Assembly (NCBI GenBank): GCA_031266315.1 | Contig: JAISBG010000117.1 | Coordinates: 1 to 10,722 of the forward strand | Direction of reading: 5' to 3' | Length of the DNA stretch: 10,722 nucleotides | Origin: Planctomycetaceae bacterium | Lineage (GTDB): Bacteria > Planctomycetota > Planctomycetia > Pirellulales > Thermoguttaceae | Shown: positions 1-7,195 of the stretch, piece by piece | How the letters are laid out: each line of letters starts with the position of its first letter | Position numbering within the stretch: the first letter of the stretch is position 1 | Made by a program: the position numbers and the translations under genes | The notes under the pieces: model-generated | The model's input: only the letters and a program-made list of their open reading frames with translations | What the model was told of the DNA's origin: nothing | Databases searched by the model: none

Positions 1-272
1 CGCTAGATTGCTTTTCCGTAATAGGAACAATCCGGTGAATCTTTAAAAAATACCAATTTCATAACTAATACAGTATAAATGACAAAAATAGCAGGATAAT
101 TATGATTTTTTTATTTTTGGAAAAAAAGAAAAAAATTTCGCTTAACTTCTGGTTTTATTTGGCATAAACTTTAAATCTCATTCAATCGTGTTGCGTTTCT
201 TTGCCATGTTGTTTTATGGTAAACGTTTCACGGTAATTACGAAAAATAAAGTACGGAATGAGATTTGCCTAA
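1..272. other. AT-rich intergenic stretch, no gene recognised
   Basis: This stretch holds no convincing gene. Frame 2 on the plus strand is open from the left edge to a TAA at 44-46, so the tail of an upstream gene could end there, but 14 codons are too few to identify. The A/T-rich block at 104-138 forms only a poor hairpin, and I do not call it a terminator for the minus-strand desulfurase gene that ends at 273. Confidence 0.4.
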
Positions 273-1436
273 TTATGATAATTTTCGGAGAGCGTCAAGG
301 CAACGGTCGATATGTTGATTTTCGTTAAAATAATTCGGACTGATTCGTAAAGTTCCGCCGTTTTCCAGAGTGTTCATAAATCGGTGGGCATCGGCGGCAC
401 AGTGCAAACCGCTGCGAACTGCAATACCGAAACCGGAATCCAGTATTGAGGCGGCTTGTTCCGGTGAAAATTTTTTCAATTGTACGGAAACAACGGAACC
501 TCGTTCAAATTCCGGTTCCGGCGCGATAACACGAATTTCAGGAATTTCGGCAAGTCCTGTTAATAAACGATTTATAAGTTGAGTTTCTTTTTCTGTAATT
601 GTTTCGATTCCTGTTTCCAAAATGAATTGTATTCCCGCAGTTAAACCGGCGAGACCGGGCGTATTGGGTGTACCGCTTTCCAGACGGTACGGTAATTGTT
701 CCGGCTGTTCCAATAATTCCGAATAGTTGCCGGTTCCGCCTTCCAGAATGGTTTCGAGACGCAAACCCGATCGAAGATACAAACCGCCCGTTCCCTGAAG
801 ACCAAAAAGCGATTTGTGTCCCGAAAATATCAGGAAATCAATAAACATCGTTTGAACATCAATTTTCCGGCATCCCGCCGATTGAGCAGCATCCACCGCA
901 AACAAAATTCCCCGTTCACGGCAAAACCTGCCAATCTGTTCAATATCATTAACCGTACCAAAAACATTGGAAATATGATTACAAATCAACAGTTTCGTTT
1001 TTGCGGTTACAACTTGTTCCAAAATATCTGTCAGTATTCCATGATTGAGATCGACGGATATTTTTGAGACCAAAACACCGGTTTGTTCCAAACGGTGAAG
1101 CGGTCGGACAACCGCATTGTGTTCCAATGATCCGGTAATTACGTGGTCGCCGGTGTTTAAAATTCCTTTGAGAACCATATTCGCGGCGATAGTTGCATTG
1201 GCGGTAAAAACAATCTGTTCCGGTTTTTCGGCGTTGAATAATCGTGCGCAAAGTAGTCGGGCATTGTCAAGAATCCGTCCTGCTGAAACAGCAAACCGAT
1301 GCCCTGATCGTCCCGGATTCCCGCATTGTTCCCGCAACGCCTTTTCTACCGCAACATAAACAGATTCCGGTTTCAACCACGAAGTTGCAGCATTATCCAG
1401 ATAAACCGGTTCACCATAAATCAGCTCATTAACCAT
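273..1436 (-). CDS. Cysteine desulfurase family protein (class V aminotransferase fold, PLP-dependent)
   Basis: This is a complete 387-residue gene. The product should be a cytosolic PLP enzyme that takes sulfur from L-cysteine as an enzyme-bound persulfide, giving alanine. Motifs appear in family order: YLDNAAT (12-18), GNPGRSGH (39-46), EHNAV with the cofactor-stacking His106, DAAQSAG with Asp182 and Gln185, SGHKS with the Schiff-base Lys208, GTPNTPG (255-261), RSGLHCA with the probable catalytic Cys346, and LRISPNYFN with substrate-binding Arg364. The RSGLHCA form and length resemble the EF2568-like subgroup rather than classical IscS or SufS. The ATG is preceded by a GAGGAAG ribosome-binding site at 1444-1450. 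No Fe-S scaffold gene is adjacent, so the physiological sulfur acceptor cannot be told. It is transcribed away from the atp cluster. Family is sure; the exact pathway is not. Confidence 0.93.
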   Translation of the reverse strand: MVNELIYGEPVYLDNAATSWLKPESVYVAVEKALREQCGNPGRSGHRFAVSAGRILDNARLLCARLFNAEKPEQIVFTANATIAANMVLKGILNTGDHVITGSLEHNAVVRPLHRLEQTGVLVSKISVDLNHGILTDILEQVVTAKTKLLICNHISNVFGTVNDIEQIGRFCRERGILFAVDAAQSAGCRKIDVQTMFIDFLIFSGHKSLFGLQGTGGLYLRSGLRLETILEGGTGNYSELLEQPEQLPYRLESGTPNTPGLAGLTAGIQFILETGIETITEKETQLINRLLTGLAEIPEIRVIAPEPEFERGSVVSVQLKKFSPEQAASILDSGFGIAVRSGLHCAADAHRFMNTLENGGTLRISPNYFNENQHIDRCLDALRKLS

Positions 1437-1490
1437 ATTGAATCTTCCTCATATTCCTAACTCAACAATACCATAGCAAAAAATTGATAA

Positions 1491-1778
1491 TTATTCCGTG
1501 AAATTTTCGTTAAAAATTTTGCAACTGTATAAACTATAATATCTTACCACAACCAACCATTTTTAAAATAGCCCACAAAAATTATTCGGGCGATGAACCA
1601 AGTTCTCTCCAATATGACGGACTTCAAAAATACCTGATTCCACCTATTCGGGAAGTCAAAACAATCCGATTCAAGACGATTTGAAAGGAATGTGATGTGC
1701 ATAACCGTAGGTGAAGCGAAGCGCAACCGCCGGATTTTCGCCACACACAATCGATTCGTATAAAGCCCCGCTAGGGGC
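1491..1778. repeat. Intergenic repeat region with palindromes and a recurring end motif
   Basis: The gap between the desulfurase gene and the atp cluster begins with TTATTCCGTGAAATTTTCG (1491-1509) followed by TTAAAA, a motif that recurs at 6383-6406 and, inverted, at 9667-9692. Further in are AAATAGCCCAC (1566-1576), also at 6549-6559, and a perfect hairpin GCCCC-GCTA-GGGGC (1765-1778). The short minus-strand open frame here looks like a chance reading of repeat DNA. No transposase gene is present, so this would be a non-autonomous element or a decayed one. The end at 1778 is only the last structure I can see. Confidence 0.5.
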
Positions 1779-1925
1779 GAGATGTTGGTAGAAAAACTAA
1801 CGGGACAGGAAAATAAACTATTCCATAAGATTATAAAGACGCAGTTGATGCGTAAGATGAGTTATAAAATCAGCGTTTGACCGAATCGGAATCAATTAAA
1901 TCAGTTCCGGTTAAACCGGTTCCGG

Positions 1926-1954
1926 TTGACAGCAAGAAGGAGAGAATGTACAAT
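1926..1954 (+). promoter_or_regulatory. Near-consensus sigma-70 promoter of the atp cluster
   Basis: A perfect -35 box TTGACA (1926-1931) is followed, after exactly 17 bases, by the -10 box TACAAT (1949-1954), one mismatch from TATAAT. Transcription should begin near 1961-1962, which almost coincides with the GTG start of the first gene at 1963. Two direct copies of TTCCGGTT (1905-1912 and 1920-1927) sit just upstream and overlap the -35 box; whether anything binds them is unknown. Confidence 0.7.
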
Positions 1955-1962
1955 TAAAAACC

Positions 1963-2217
1963 GTGAACAATGAAATACAAAATAAGGAAAAAACAGATGA
2001 TGATCGTTCCCAAAAAGATATTGCTTTAGCGGTTCGGATTTCCAATGTCGGATTCGAAATGGTTTTTCCGGCTATTATCGGTGTTGGATTGGATTATCTG
2101 TTTGGTACGGTGGCTCTGTTTGTTGTACTCGGTGTCCTGCTCGGAGCCTCGCTGGGGTTTGGGCAACTCATCAGAATTGCCGCCAAAACCGATAACAAAC
2201 CAGTTGACCCTGACTAG
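1963..2217 (+). CDS. atpI: AtpI/AtpZ-type small membrane protein of the ATP synthase operon
   Basis: This 84-residue protein has a charged N-terminus and two predicted membrane helices, roughly residues 30-49 and 52-74. The GVGLDYLFG turn is the loop usually seen between the helices of the ATPase_gene1/AtpI family. Members of this family sit at the head of F-type ATP synthase operons and are thought to help c-ring assembly or cation supply; they are not part of the catalytic enzyme. Its position just before atpB supports the call. The only in-frame start is GTG at 1963. The AAGGAG at 1937-1942 is too far upstream for it and instead precedes an out-of-frame ATG-TAC-AAT-TAA. With the promoter at 1926-1954 the message would be essentially leaderless. 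The symbol rests on family and position, since sequence conservation in this family is weak. Confidence 0.78.
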   Translation: MNNEIQNKEKTDDDRSQKDIALAVRISNVGFEMVFPAIIGVGLDYLFGTVALFVVLGVLLGASLGFGQLIRIAAKTDNKPVDPD

Positions 2218-2268
2218 TTTTGACCACACGTTTGAATATATTGAATAAAAAATTTTTTGAATTAACAT

Positions 2269-2309
2269 AAATTAAAGATGTCAGAGTAAATATTCTTGCA
2301 TCTTAATTT
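2269..2309 (+). other. A/T-rich stem-loop between atpI and atpB
   Basis: AAATTAAAGATG (2269-2280) pairs with CATCTTAATTT (2299-2309), leaving one bulged A and an 18-base loop. It could be a weak attenuator or a processing site ahead of atpB, but it is A/T-rich and could be chance. Confidence 0.25.
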
Positions 2310-2339
2310 TCATTTGTCAGTTTTTAATTGTTCATAAAA

Positions 2340-3152
2340 ATGAGCGACGGAATAAATATTGAAGACCTTGTTGCCGGACATGTTAAAGATACGGACTATT
2401 TTCATCTTCCGTTCTATCATCTGGAAATCCCCCAATTTCTGGTCAATCTGGGAATAACAAAGTTTGTATTGATCGAAATGGCTGCCGCCCTGTTGATGGT
2501 GATTATCTTTATACCTATGGCAGCACGAATTCGCGGAGGTAAACCGGTCAAAGGACGATTCTGGAATTTAATCGAAGTTTTTCTCGTTTATATGAAAGAT
2601 GAAGTCATCGTCCCCTCAATCGGAAAAAAAGATGCCGCCCCGTTTCTTCCGTATTTGTGGACACTTTTTTTCTTCATCTTATTTTGTAATCTCGGCGGAA
2701 TGTTGCCTTGGGCTGGTTCGCCAACCGGTTCGGTAATGGTTACAGGCGTTTTGGCAATTTGTACCTTCGTCGTTGTGGTCGCTACAGGAATGATTTATCA
2801 CGGTGTTACCGGTTTTTGGCTCGGAATGGTCCCGCCAATGGACGGTGCTATCGGAATTGTTTTGGCTCCGTTTATGTTCGTATTGGAAGTGTTCAGTTTT
2901 TTTGTGAAACATTGCTCTTTGTGTATTCGTCTCATGGCGAATATGTTCGGCGGACACTTAATGATTGCAGTATTTCTCGCGTTCATTCCAATGTCCGCGT
3001 GGGCAATTTACGCATGGATTCCGATAACATTTTTAGTTATCGTAACTTCCGTTTGCGTTAGTTTTCTCGAATTGTTTGTAGCCTTCCTTCAGGCATATAT
3101 TTTTACCTTTTTGACTTCCGTGTATATCGGAATGGCAATACACCAACACTAA
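2340..3152 (+). CDS. atpB: F0F1 ATP synthase subunit a
   Basis: The 270-residue product is the membrane stator subunit that forms the two proton half-channels beside the c-ring. It has the usual multi-helix pattern, including hydrophobic stretches around residues 40-62, 105-120, 132-152 and 225-266. The helix carrying the essential arginine reads CIRLMANMFGGH, with Arg197 matching Arg210 of E. coli. His206 stands where E. coli has Glu219, a common substitution. The last helix reads LQAYIFTFLTSVYI, with Gln251 in the place of the conserved Gln252 of E. coli. I start at the ATG at 2340; an in-frame TTG at 2328 would add four residues. Neither has a Shine-Dalgarno sequence. It lies 122 bases after atpI and 82 bases before atpE. 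Confidence 0.96.
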   Translation: MSDGINIEDLVAGHVKDTDYFHLPFYHLEIPQFLVNLGITKFVLIEMAAALLMVIIFIPMAARIRGGKPVKGRFWNLIEVFLVYMKDEVIVPSIGKKDAAPFLPYLWTLFFFILFCNLGGMLPWAGSPTGSVMVTGVLAICTFVVVVATGMIYHGVTGFWLGMVPPMDGAIGIVLAPFMFVLEVFSFFVKHCSLCIRLMANMFGGHLMIAVFLAFIPMSAWAIYAWIPITFLVIVTSVCVSFLELFVAFLQAYIFTFLTSVYIGMAIHQH

Positions 3153-3162
3153 CTAAAAGAAT

Positions 3163-3202
3163 CGGAGGCAGGAACCTGATTATTTCAGTTCTTTGCTCTC
3201 CG
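3163..3202 (+). promoter_or_regulatory. Stem-loop in the atpB-atpE gap, upstream of the strong atpE ribosome-binding site
   Basis: CGGAG (3163-3167) pairs with CTCCG (3198-3202), GCA (3168-3170) with TGC (3194-3196), and GAAC (3172-3175) with GTTC (3188-3191). The gap ends with AAGGAG (3222-3227), seven bases before the GTG of atpE. The c subunit is needed in many copies per enzyme, so a leader that raises atpE translation or stabilises its message is plausible. The structure is seen by eye; the function is inferred. Confidence 0.4.
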
Positions 3203-3234
3203 CCTAACCTATCCACTAAAAAAGGAGATTTTTC

Positions 3235-3576
3235 GTGAACAAGTTTGCTCGAATTATTGTTTTTTGTTTTGTTTTGTTCCTCGTGTTTGCCCCCGCCGTT
3301 GCGTTGGCGCAGGACAGTGCCGGAGCAACAGGTACAGGTATTACGCTTACCAAGACTTCGCTCGGCTATCTCGGCGTGGGAATCGGAGCCGGATTAGCGG
3401 TTATCGGAGGAAGTATCGGGATCGGTCTTATCGGATCACGAGTCATCGAAGCCTCCGCCAGACAACCCGAAATGCTCGGACAACTCCGAACACTTATGTT
3501 CATCACCGCCGCCTTAGTCGAAGGACTCGCACTATTTGCACTGGTTATTTGTATCCTATGTCTGTTTGTCGGATAA
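3235..3576 (+). CDS. atpE: F0F1 ATP synthase subunit c, proton type, with signal peptide
   Basis: This 113-residue proteolipid should form the rotating c-ring. Residues 1-25 are a signal-peptide-like segment ending ALA-Q, as in several phyla whose c subunit is longer than the roughly 80-residue E. coli form. Then come two helices, about 43-71 and 84-111, joined by the polar loop ARQPE (75-79). The ion-binding carboxylate is Glu96 in ALVEGLALF. The residues that mark sodium-binding rings are missing: the position of the first-helix Gln (as in Ilyobacter) is Ile, and the residue after Glu96 is Gly rather than Ser or Thr. This points to proton coupling. The start is GTG, fixed by AAGGAG seven bases upstream, the best ribosome-binding site of the cluster. 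The next gene in a normal operon would be atpF, but an unrelated gene intervenes. Confidence 0.96.
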   Translation: MNKFARIIVFCFVLFLVFAPAVALAQDSAGATGTGITLTKTSLGYLGVGIGAGLAVIGGSIGIGLIGSRVIEASARQPEMLGQLRTLMFITAALVEGLALFALVICILCLFVG

Positions 3577-3619
3577 ATTTTAGAGGACCAAACAGACTGT
3601 AACACTAGGCAAAAACCGT

Positions 3620-4636
3620 ATGGGGAACTTTTCAACAAAAACCGACAAAAAATCAAAAAAACGCAAAAAAATACGACCAGGAAATATTTACGACGCTTTC
3701 GTCAAAAATATTTTCGGACGGATATTGGTGTTTATTGATTTTATGCAAAACTATGCCGATCCTAACTTCGTCAACAATATTGAGATAGATAAAATCTATC
3801 CCGCACCGACGCATTATATCGGTCTGAAAGGTGATGAGCGGATTTTGGATTTGGTATTTTGTTGCCCGCTTAAAAACAGCAACACCAATATGAAAGCGGT
3901 AATTCTGTTTGAACACGTTGGAAGTTCACTTAGGACATTGCCTGTTCGATTGCTTGGTTTTGCCAGTGCAATTTGGTGGGCAGAACTCAAGGAAGGGAAA
4001 AAAGTTCTGTCGGCAATTTATTTTATTGTTCTGCGAACCGGTAAAAAACCACGCCGCCAACGTTATACGCAATTGACTGATTGGTTGCCGAAAGATAAAA
4101 ATGGGCAACCAATCGGTGTTGTACCGGAAGTCAAATACGATGTTATCGATTTGCCGGGGTTAAACGCCAATAAGTTATGCGGCGGTACGGTATTACGTCT
4201 TGGTTTGGGGATTTTGAAAAAAATGACGGAAGGAATGGAAGAAGAGTTTGCGGATGCTATGTTGCCGCTCATGGAAATTGATGATGAGGAACAACAAATC
4301 ATCTTGACAAACGAACTTCTTGATTTTGCCTCTAAAGTTTTCGCTGTCCATAAAAAACAGTTGGAGCCTGAAACAGTCAATGAAGCCTTGAAACCAATTT
4401 TTAAGGAAAGGACGAAAAAAATGATTATGACAATTTTTGAAGAAGCCGAAGCAAGAGGCGAAGCAAAAGCCGGGCAAAAGATGGTCTTGGCGGCTTTACG
4501 TAAGAAATTTACAAAAATTCCCAAACGTATTGAAACAGCAATTTATCGAATGTCTGATCTAATTGCTTTGGAGTCGTTGATATCCGATGTTTTCGAAAGC
4601 CGGACTCTGGATGAATTTGAAAAAGCGTTGCAATAA
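3620..4636 (+). CDS. Rpn family recombination-promoting nuclease / Transposase_31-like PD-(D/E)XK protein
   Basis: The 338-residue protein fits the Rpn/PDDEXK group (PF04754/PF12784). After a Lys-rich tail (10-19), NIYDAFVKNIFG (22-33) matches the usual opening of the family. The nuclease core follows: Asp77 in RILDLVF and Glu98 in ILFEH. Family members normally continue EHQS; here it is EHVGSS, so Val100 replaces the Gln that completes the active-site motif. RLLGFASAIWW (110-120) matches the following conserved helix. The C-terminal third is charged and helical (EEAEARGEAKAGQ), followed by a short domain like those that end many Rpn proteins. Known members promote RecA-independent recombination and cut DNA. 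The gene has the same strand as its neighbours, starts 43 bases after atpE without a ribosome-binding site, and splits the atp cluster. Whether it is still active is uncertain. Confidence 0.82.
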   Translation: MGNFSTKTDKKSKKRKKIRPGNIYDAFVKNIFGRILVFIDFMQNYADPNFVNNIEIDKIYPAPTHYIGLKGDERILDLVFCCPLKNSNTNMKAVILFEHVGSSLRTLPVRLLGFASAIWWAELKEGKKVLSAIYFIVLRTGKKPRRQRYTQLTDWLPKDKNGQPIGVVPEVKYDVIDLPGLNANKLCGGTVLRLGLGILKKMTEGMEEEFADAMLPLMEIDDEEQQIILTNELLDFASKVFAVHKKQLEPETVNEALKPIFKERTKKMIMTIFEEAEARGEAKAGQKMVLAALRKKFTKIPKRIETAIYRMSDLIALESLISDVFESRTLDEFEKALQ

Positions 4637-4873
4637 ATAAAATTTATAGCCGCTTATTTTTTAGTCACGAAAAATAAAGGAGTTCTCCGGTAGTTGACCT
4701 CGAACACGAATCGTTAAAAAACAGACAGTTACTAAAATTTTGCAAGGACACCTGTTGTCGTGTGCTCTTACAAAAACAGGCAGTCAAAGACGTTAAGTAT
4801 TTCAAAAAAAAATTTCAAAATCAAAAAAGTTTATGTCGCTGACATAATTTTTCAACTTTCCGTTTTCTTTACA
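4637..4873. other. 237-base gap between the Rpn gene and atpF
   Basis: No gene is convincing here. The frame of atpF stays open back to a GTG at 4760, but the extra 38 residues are Lys-rich and lie before the signal-peptide-like start, so I treat them as untranslated. A TTGACC at 4694-4699 has no -10 box at proper distance. GGAG-TT-CTCC (4679-4688) is a small palindrome. ACGAAAAATAAAG occurs both here (4667-4679) and at 239-251. Confidence 0.35.
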
Positions 4874-5530
4874 ATGAACCGTTATACTTTTTTTGCCGGA
4901 ATTGTTTTGATGTTGTTGGTGCTGTTGTGTTTTATTGGGACAGCGCAAGTTGTTCCAGCGCAACACGGAAACAGTGAACCTGCTGTTTCTTCTGAAACCA
5001 AACAGGAAGAACATCAAAGTGAGCACAAAGCCCCTAGTTTGAATCCGCTGGAAGTGGTTTCCGACACGGCGATTTGGTCGCTTGTGATTTTTTTACTTGT
5101 GTTCGGTATTCTTGGCAAATTCGCATTCGGACCGATTGCCAAAGCACTTGATGATCGTGAAAAAGGTATTGTTGACAAAATTGCGTCTGCCCAACGGGTT
5201 AATGAGGAAGCGCAAGAAATTTTGAAACAATATCAACAGAAACTAGATGATTCTAAGTCGGAAGTTCGTCAGATTCTTGATACCGCCCGAAAAGATGCTC
5301 AACAAGTTGCAGATGGGATTGTTGAAAAAGCACGCGAAGCGGCAATTCAGGAACGTAACCGTGCCATGCGTGAAATTGACGACGCAACAACATTTGCGTT
5401 ACAAACGATTGCGGAACGAAGTGCAGTGCTTGCCACGAATCTTGCCGGTAAAATGATTCGTGCTGAAGTTAAGCCGGAACATCACCGCGAACTAATCCGC
5501 ACCGCACTTGAAGAGTTTGCTAAAAATTAA
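4874..5530 (+). CDS. atpF: F0F1 ATP synthase subunit b, with N-terminal signal-like segment
   Basis: With the ATG at 4874 the product has 218 residues. It forms the peripheral stalk that holds the catalytic head against subunit a. Residues 1-30 look like a signal peptide, followed by a Glu/Gln/Ser-rich linker (31-56). The family's single membrane helix is at about 66-84, ending GKFAFGPIAKALDDREKGI, where the PI.KALD.RE pattern is diagnostic. The rest (about 100-200) is a long charged helix rich in Glu, Lys, Gln and Ala, as expected for the b dimer. A GTG at 4760 in the same frame would add 38 residues; I reject it because the signal-like segment would no longer be N-terminal. No Shine-Dalgarno sequence precedes the ATG. 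Its distance from atpE (1.3 kb) is due to the inserted nuclease gene. Confidence 0.92.
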   Translation: MNRYTFFAGIVLMLLVLLCFIGTAQVVPAQHGNSEPAVSSETKQEEHQSEHKAPSLNPLEVVSDTAIWSLVIFLLVFGILGKFAFGPIAKALDDREKGIVDKIASAQRVNEEAQEILKQYQQKLDDSKSEVRQILDTARKDAQQVADGIVEKAREAAIQERNRAMREIDDATTFALQTIAERSAVLATNLAGKMIRAEVKPEHHRELIRTALEEFAKN

Positions 5531-5677
5531 GTTATGAAAATAAAGTCCGGTTTTAACGTTGCGCAATAGACAACCGTGTAAATTGTTACGTAATTTTATT
5601 TTATTAAACTGCTGCCTTGCCGGATTGTTCACGTCATTTGTCAGCCGGAATTTTAATACAGTTAATCGGTAACTACA

Positions 5678-6319
5678 ATGGAACAAGATGCTCAATTTGC
5701 TGCGGAATTTAACGCAGATGTGGATGTCGAAAAGATTGCGGAAGTTTATGCCGAAGCGTATCTTAACGCTGTCGAGACACAACGTGAATCGATTGATGAT
5801 GCTGTTAACGAATTTGCGTCGCTGATCGAAGTTTTAAAAGCGCAACCGAAATTTACGGCGTTTCTGGCTTCGGCAATGATTCCGACAGAAGAAAAAATTA
5901 CTTTACTCGAAAAGGCTTTAGCCCATGCCGCAACTCCGGTATTTTGGAGTTTTCTGAAAATTGTTGCCAAACGGAATCGGCTTGATATTCTGACACCAAT
6001 TTTTGTGCAAACGAAAAAACTGTTGGATAAACGCCGCAAACGTATTCCTGTTACTATTACAACGGCAACCGAAATTGATTCGCAATTACTTTCATCGTTA
6101 TCAGAAAAACTATGCGGTATTATTGGCGGTGAGCCGATTATTCAGTGTGTGATTGACCCTGAAACTCTTGGCGGCATGGTTGTTCGCGTTGGTGATACAA
6201 TTTATGATGCCTCTATTTTGACCCGATTAAAAAATGTTCGCCAACAGATGGTCGAACGTAGTGTTCACGAAATCCAACACCAACGTGATCGTTTCCGTAC
6301 ACCGGATGCAACAGAATAA
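5678..6319 (+). CDS. atpH: F0F1 ATP synthase subunit delta (OSCP)
   Basis: This 213-residue protein joins the top of the catalytic head to the b stalk. The N-terminal helical domain carries AEVYAEAYLNAV (21-32), the usual opening of the family, slightly later than in E. coli. The C-terminal hallmark is DPETLGGMVVRVGDTIYDAS, which matches the conserved family motif, followed by LTRLKNVRQQM. Length is a little above the usual 175-185 residues because of extra acidic residues at the start and a basic tail. It lies 147 bases after atpF, whereas the two genes often overlap in other bacteria, and the start has no Shine-Dalgarno sequence. The gene that should come next, atpA, is missing. Confidence 0.94.
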   Translation: MEQDAQFAAEFNADVDVEKIAEVYAEAYLNAVETQRESIDDAVNEFASLIEVLKAQPKFTAFLASAMIPTEEKITLLEKALAHAATPVFWSFLKIVAKRNRLDILTPIFVQTKKLLDKRRKRIPVTITTATEIDSQLLSSLSEKLCGIIGGEPIIQCVIDPETLGGMVVRVGDTIYDASILTRLKNVRQQMVERSVHEIQHQRDRFRTPDATE

Positions 6320-6361
6320 ACTTTCTCACCAAAATTGAAAATTACAACGTGTCGAAGTAAT

Positions 6362-6378
6362 GGAAAAATTGATTTTCC
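6362..6378 (+). other. Small hairpin after atpH
   Basis: GGAAAA-ATTGA-TTTTCC is a perfect six-base-pair stem 43 bases after the atpH stop. It lacks a following run of T, so it is at best a weak transcript end, and it abuts the repeat motif that begins at 6379. Confidence 0.25.
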
Positions 6379-6559
6379 GTAATTATTCGTGGAATTTCTG
6401 TTAAAAGTTGGTCAACGTCAGGTAGGCAATGTTTTGCTAAAACATCGCGTCGGCGTTAGCCGACTATGAGCCAGATTAACGACGGCAAATTGTGTTGCCT
6501 TCCGTTTTGAAATCAAGGCAGACTCAACCGTCCAGTGGGCGTTTTGATAAATAGCCCAC
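6379..6559. repeat. Palindromic repeat region between atpH and the caspase remnant
   Basis: It begins with GTAATTATTCGTGGAATTT (6379-6397) and TTAAAAG (6401-6407), a near copy of the terminal motif of the element at 9367-9696 and of the motif at 1491. A run of hairpins follows: ATGTTTT-GCT-AAAACAT (6429-6445), GTCGGC-GTTA-GCCGAC (6449-6464), GGCAA-attgtg-TTGCC (6484-6499) and GTGGGC...GCCCAC (6535-6559). It ends where homology to the caspase-like gene begins, so the repeat seems to have replaced the 5' part of that gene. The minus-strand open frame across it looks spurious. Confidence 0.6.
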
Positions 6560-7061
6560 CACTTTTCGTGTGTTTTGCGGGAGAATCGAAAAGTGTTGAT
6601 TTTAAACAGGCAAATAGCGGCGATATGAGCGGTTCTTTTGCCGAATTGAAAAACGTTGTTACAATTGCCAGTTGCCGTGAAAATGAAAAAAGTTGGCTCT
6701 GGGGCGACGCAAAACATTCGCTTTTTACTTATTGGCTCATTGAAGCGTTCAAAGGACTGCAGACGGTGACCGGATTGTTACTTGTGATGAAATTGTTCAG
6801 TATTTGCAGGATAATGTCAGTTGGACAGTAGCGGCTGCGCTCGAAAAAGAACAACATCCGGTTGTATTGAATGAAAAAGCTGGTGCGGATTTTCAACTTC
6901 CGCTTCGTGCCGTAACGCTTTCACGGTTAATTGACGATGTTGCCGAACAAATTGATTTGCAGATGCGTATCGAAAAATTTATGCAAATCGGTATTCCTTG
7001 CTGGGTATGCGTAATTAAAAAGGTATTACTTCTTTCCAGATATATTTATCTTGCGATTTAA
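6560..7061 (+). pseudogene. Caspase-like (peptidase C14) gene remnant, 5' truncated and frameshifted
   Basis: Two overlapping open frames together read as the back half of a bacterial caspase-like domain. The first gives VCFAGESK (the area of the catalytic Cys), then VVTIASCRENEKSW and HSLFTYWLIEAFKG, typical of the last strands and helix of the fold. At about 6757-6760 the frame changes as if one base were lost: the second frame continues ADGDRIVTCDEIVQYLQDNV, the usual DGDG-like turn, then AALEKEQHPVVL, the end of the domain. Everything before the Cys region, including the His loop, is gone and replaced by repeat DNA. The C-terminal part after about residue LSRLIDDVAEQI is not recognisable and ends at 7061; the same frame reopens after two stops and runs to 7193. 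It is almost surely not functional. Confidence 0.72.
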
Positions 7062-7195
7062 TATCCGTAAAAGATTGTGAAGTTGAAAGTAATTGCGGAA
7101 CACGGGTTGTTCAAAAGCAAACGCCGTGATAATCAGAACCTTGACGTACCCCTGAATCGGGGGAAACTGTTCATTTACCTGCCCGAATTTTGACC

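Noticed and set aside
1544..1750. 68-residue open frame on the minus strand
   Set aside because: It lies in repeat-like DNA with palindromes, has no recognisable domain, and its composition looks like a chance reading.
3591..4726. AACAGAC at 3591-3597 and 4720-4726 as a target-site duplication around the Rpn gene
   Set aside because: Seven bases more than 1 kb apart can match by chance, there are no inverted ends, and Rpn-type genes are not known to leave such borders.
4760..4873. Longer atpF starting at GTG 4760
   Set aside because: The extra Lys-rich stretch would bury the signal-like segment that normally opens these proteins; the ATG at 4874 gives a standard length.
6418..6717. 99-residue open frame on the minus strand
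   Set aside because: It runs across palindromic repeats and antisense to the caspase remnant, whose plus-strand reading has clear family motifs.
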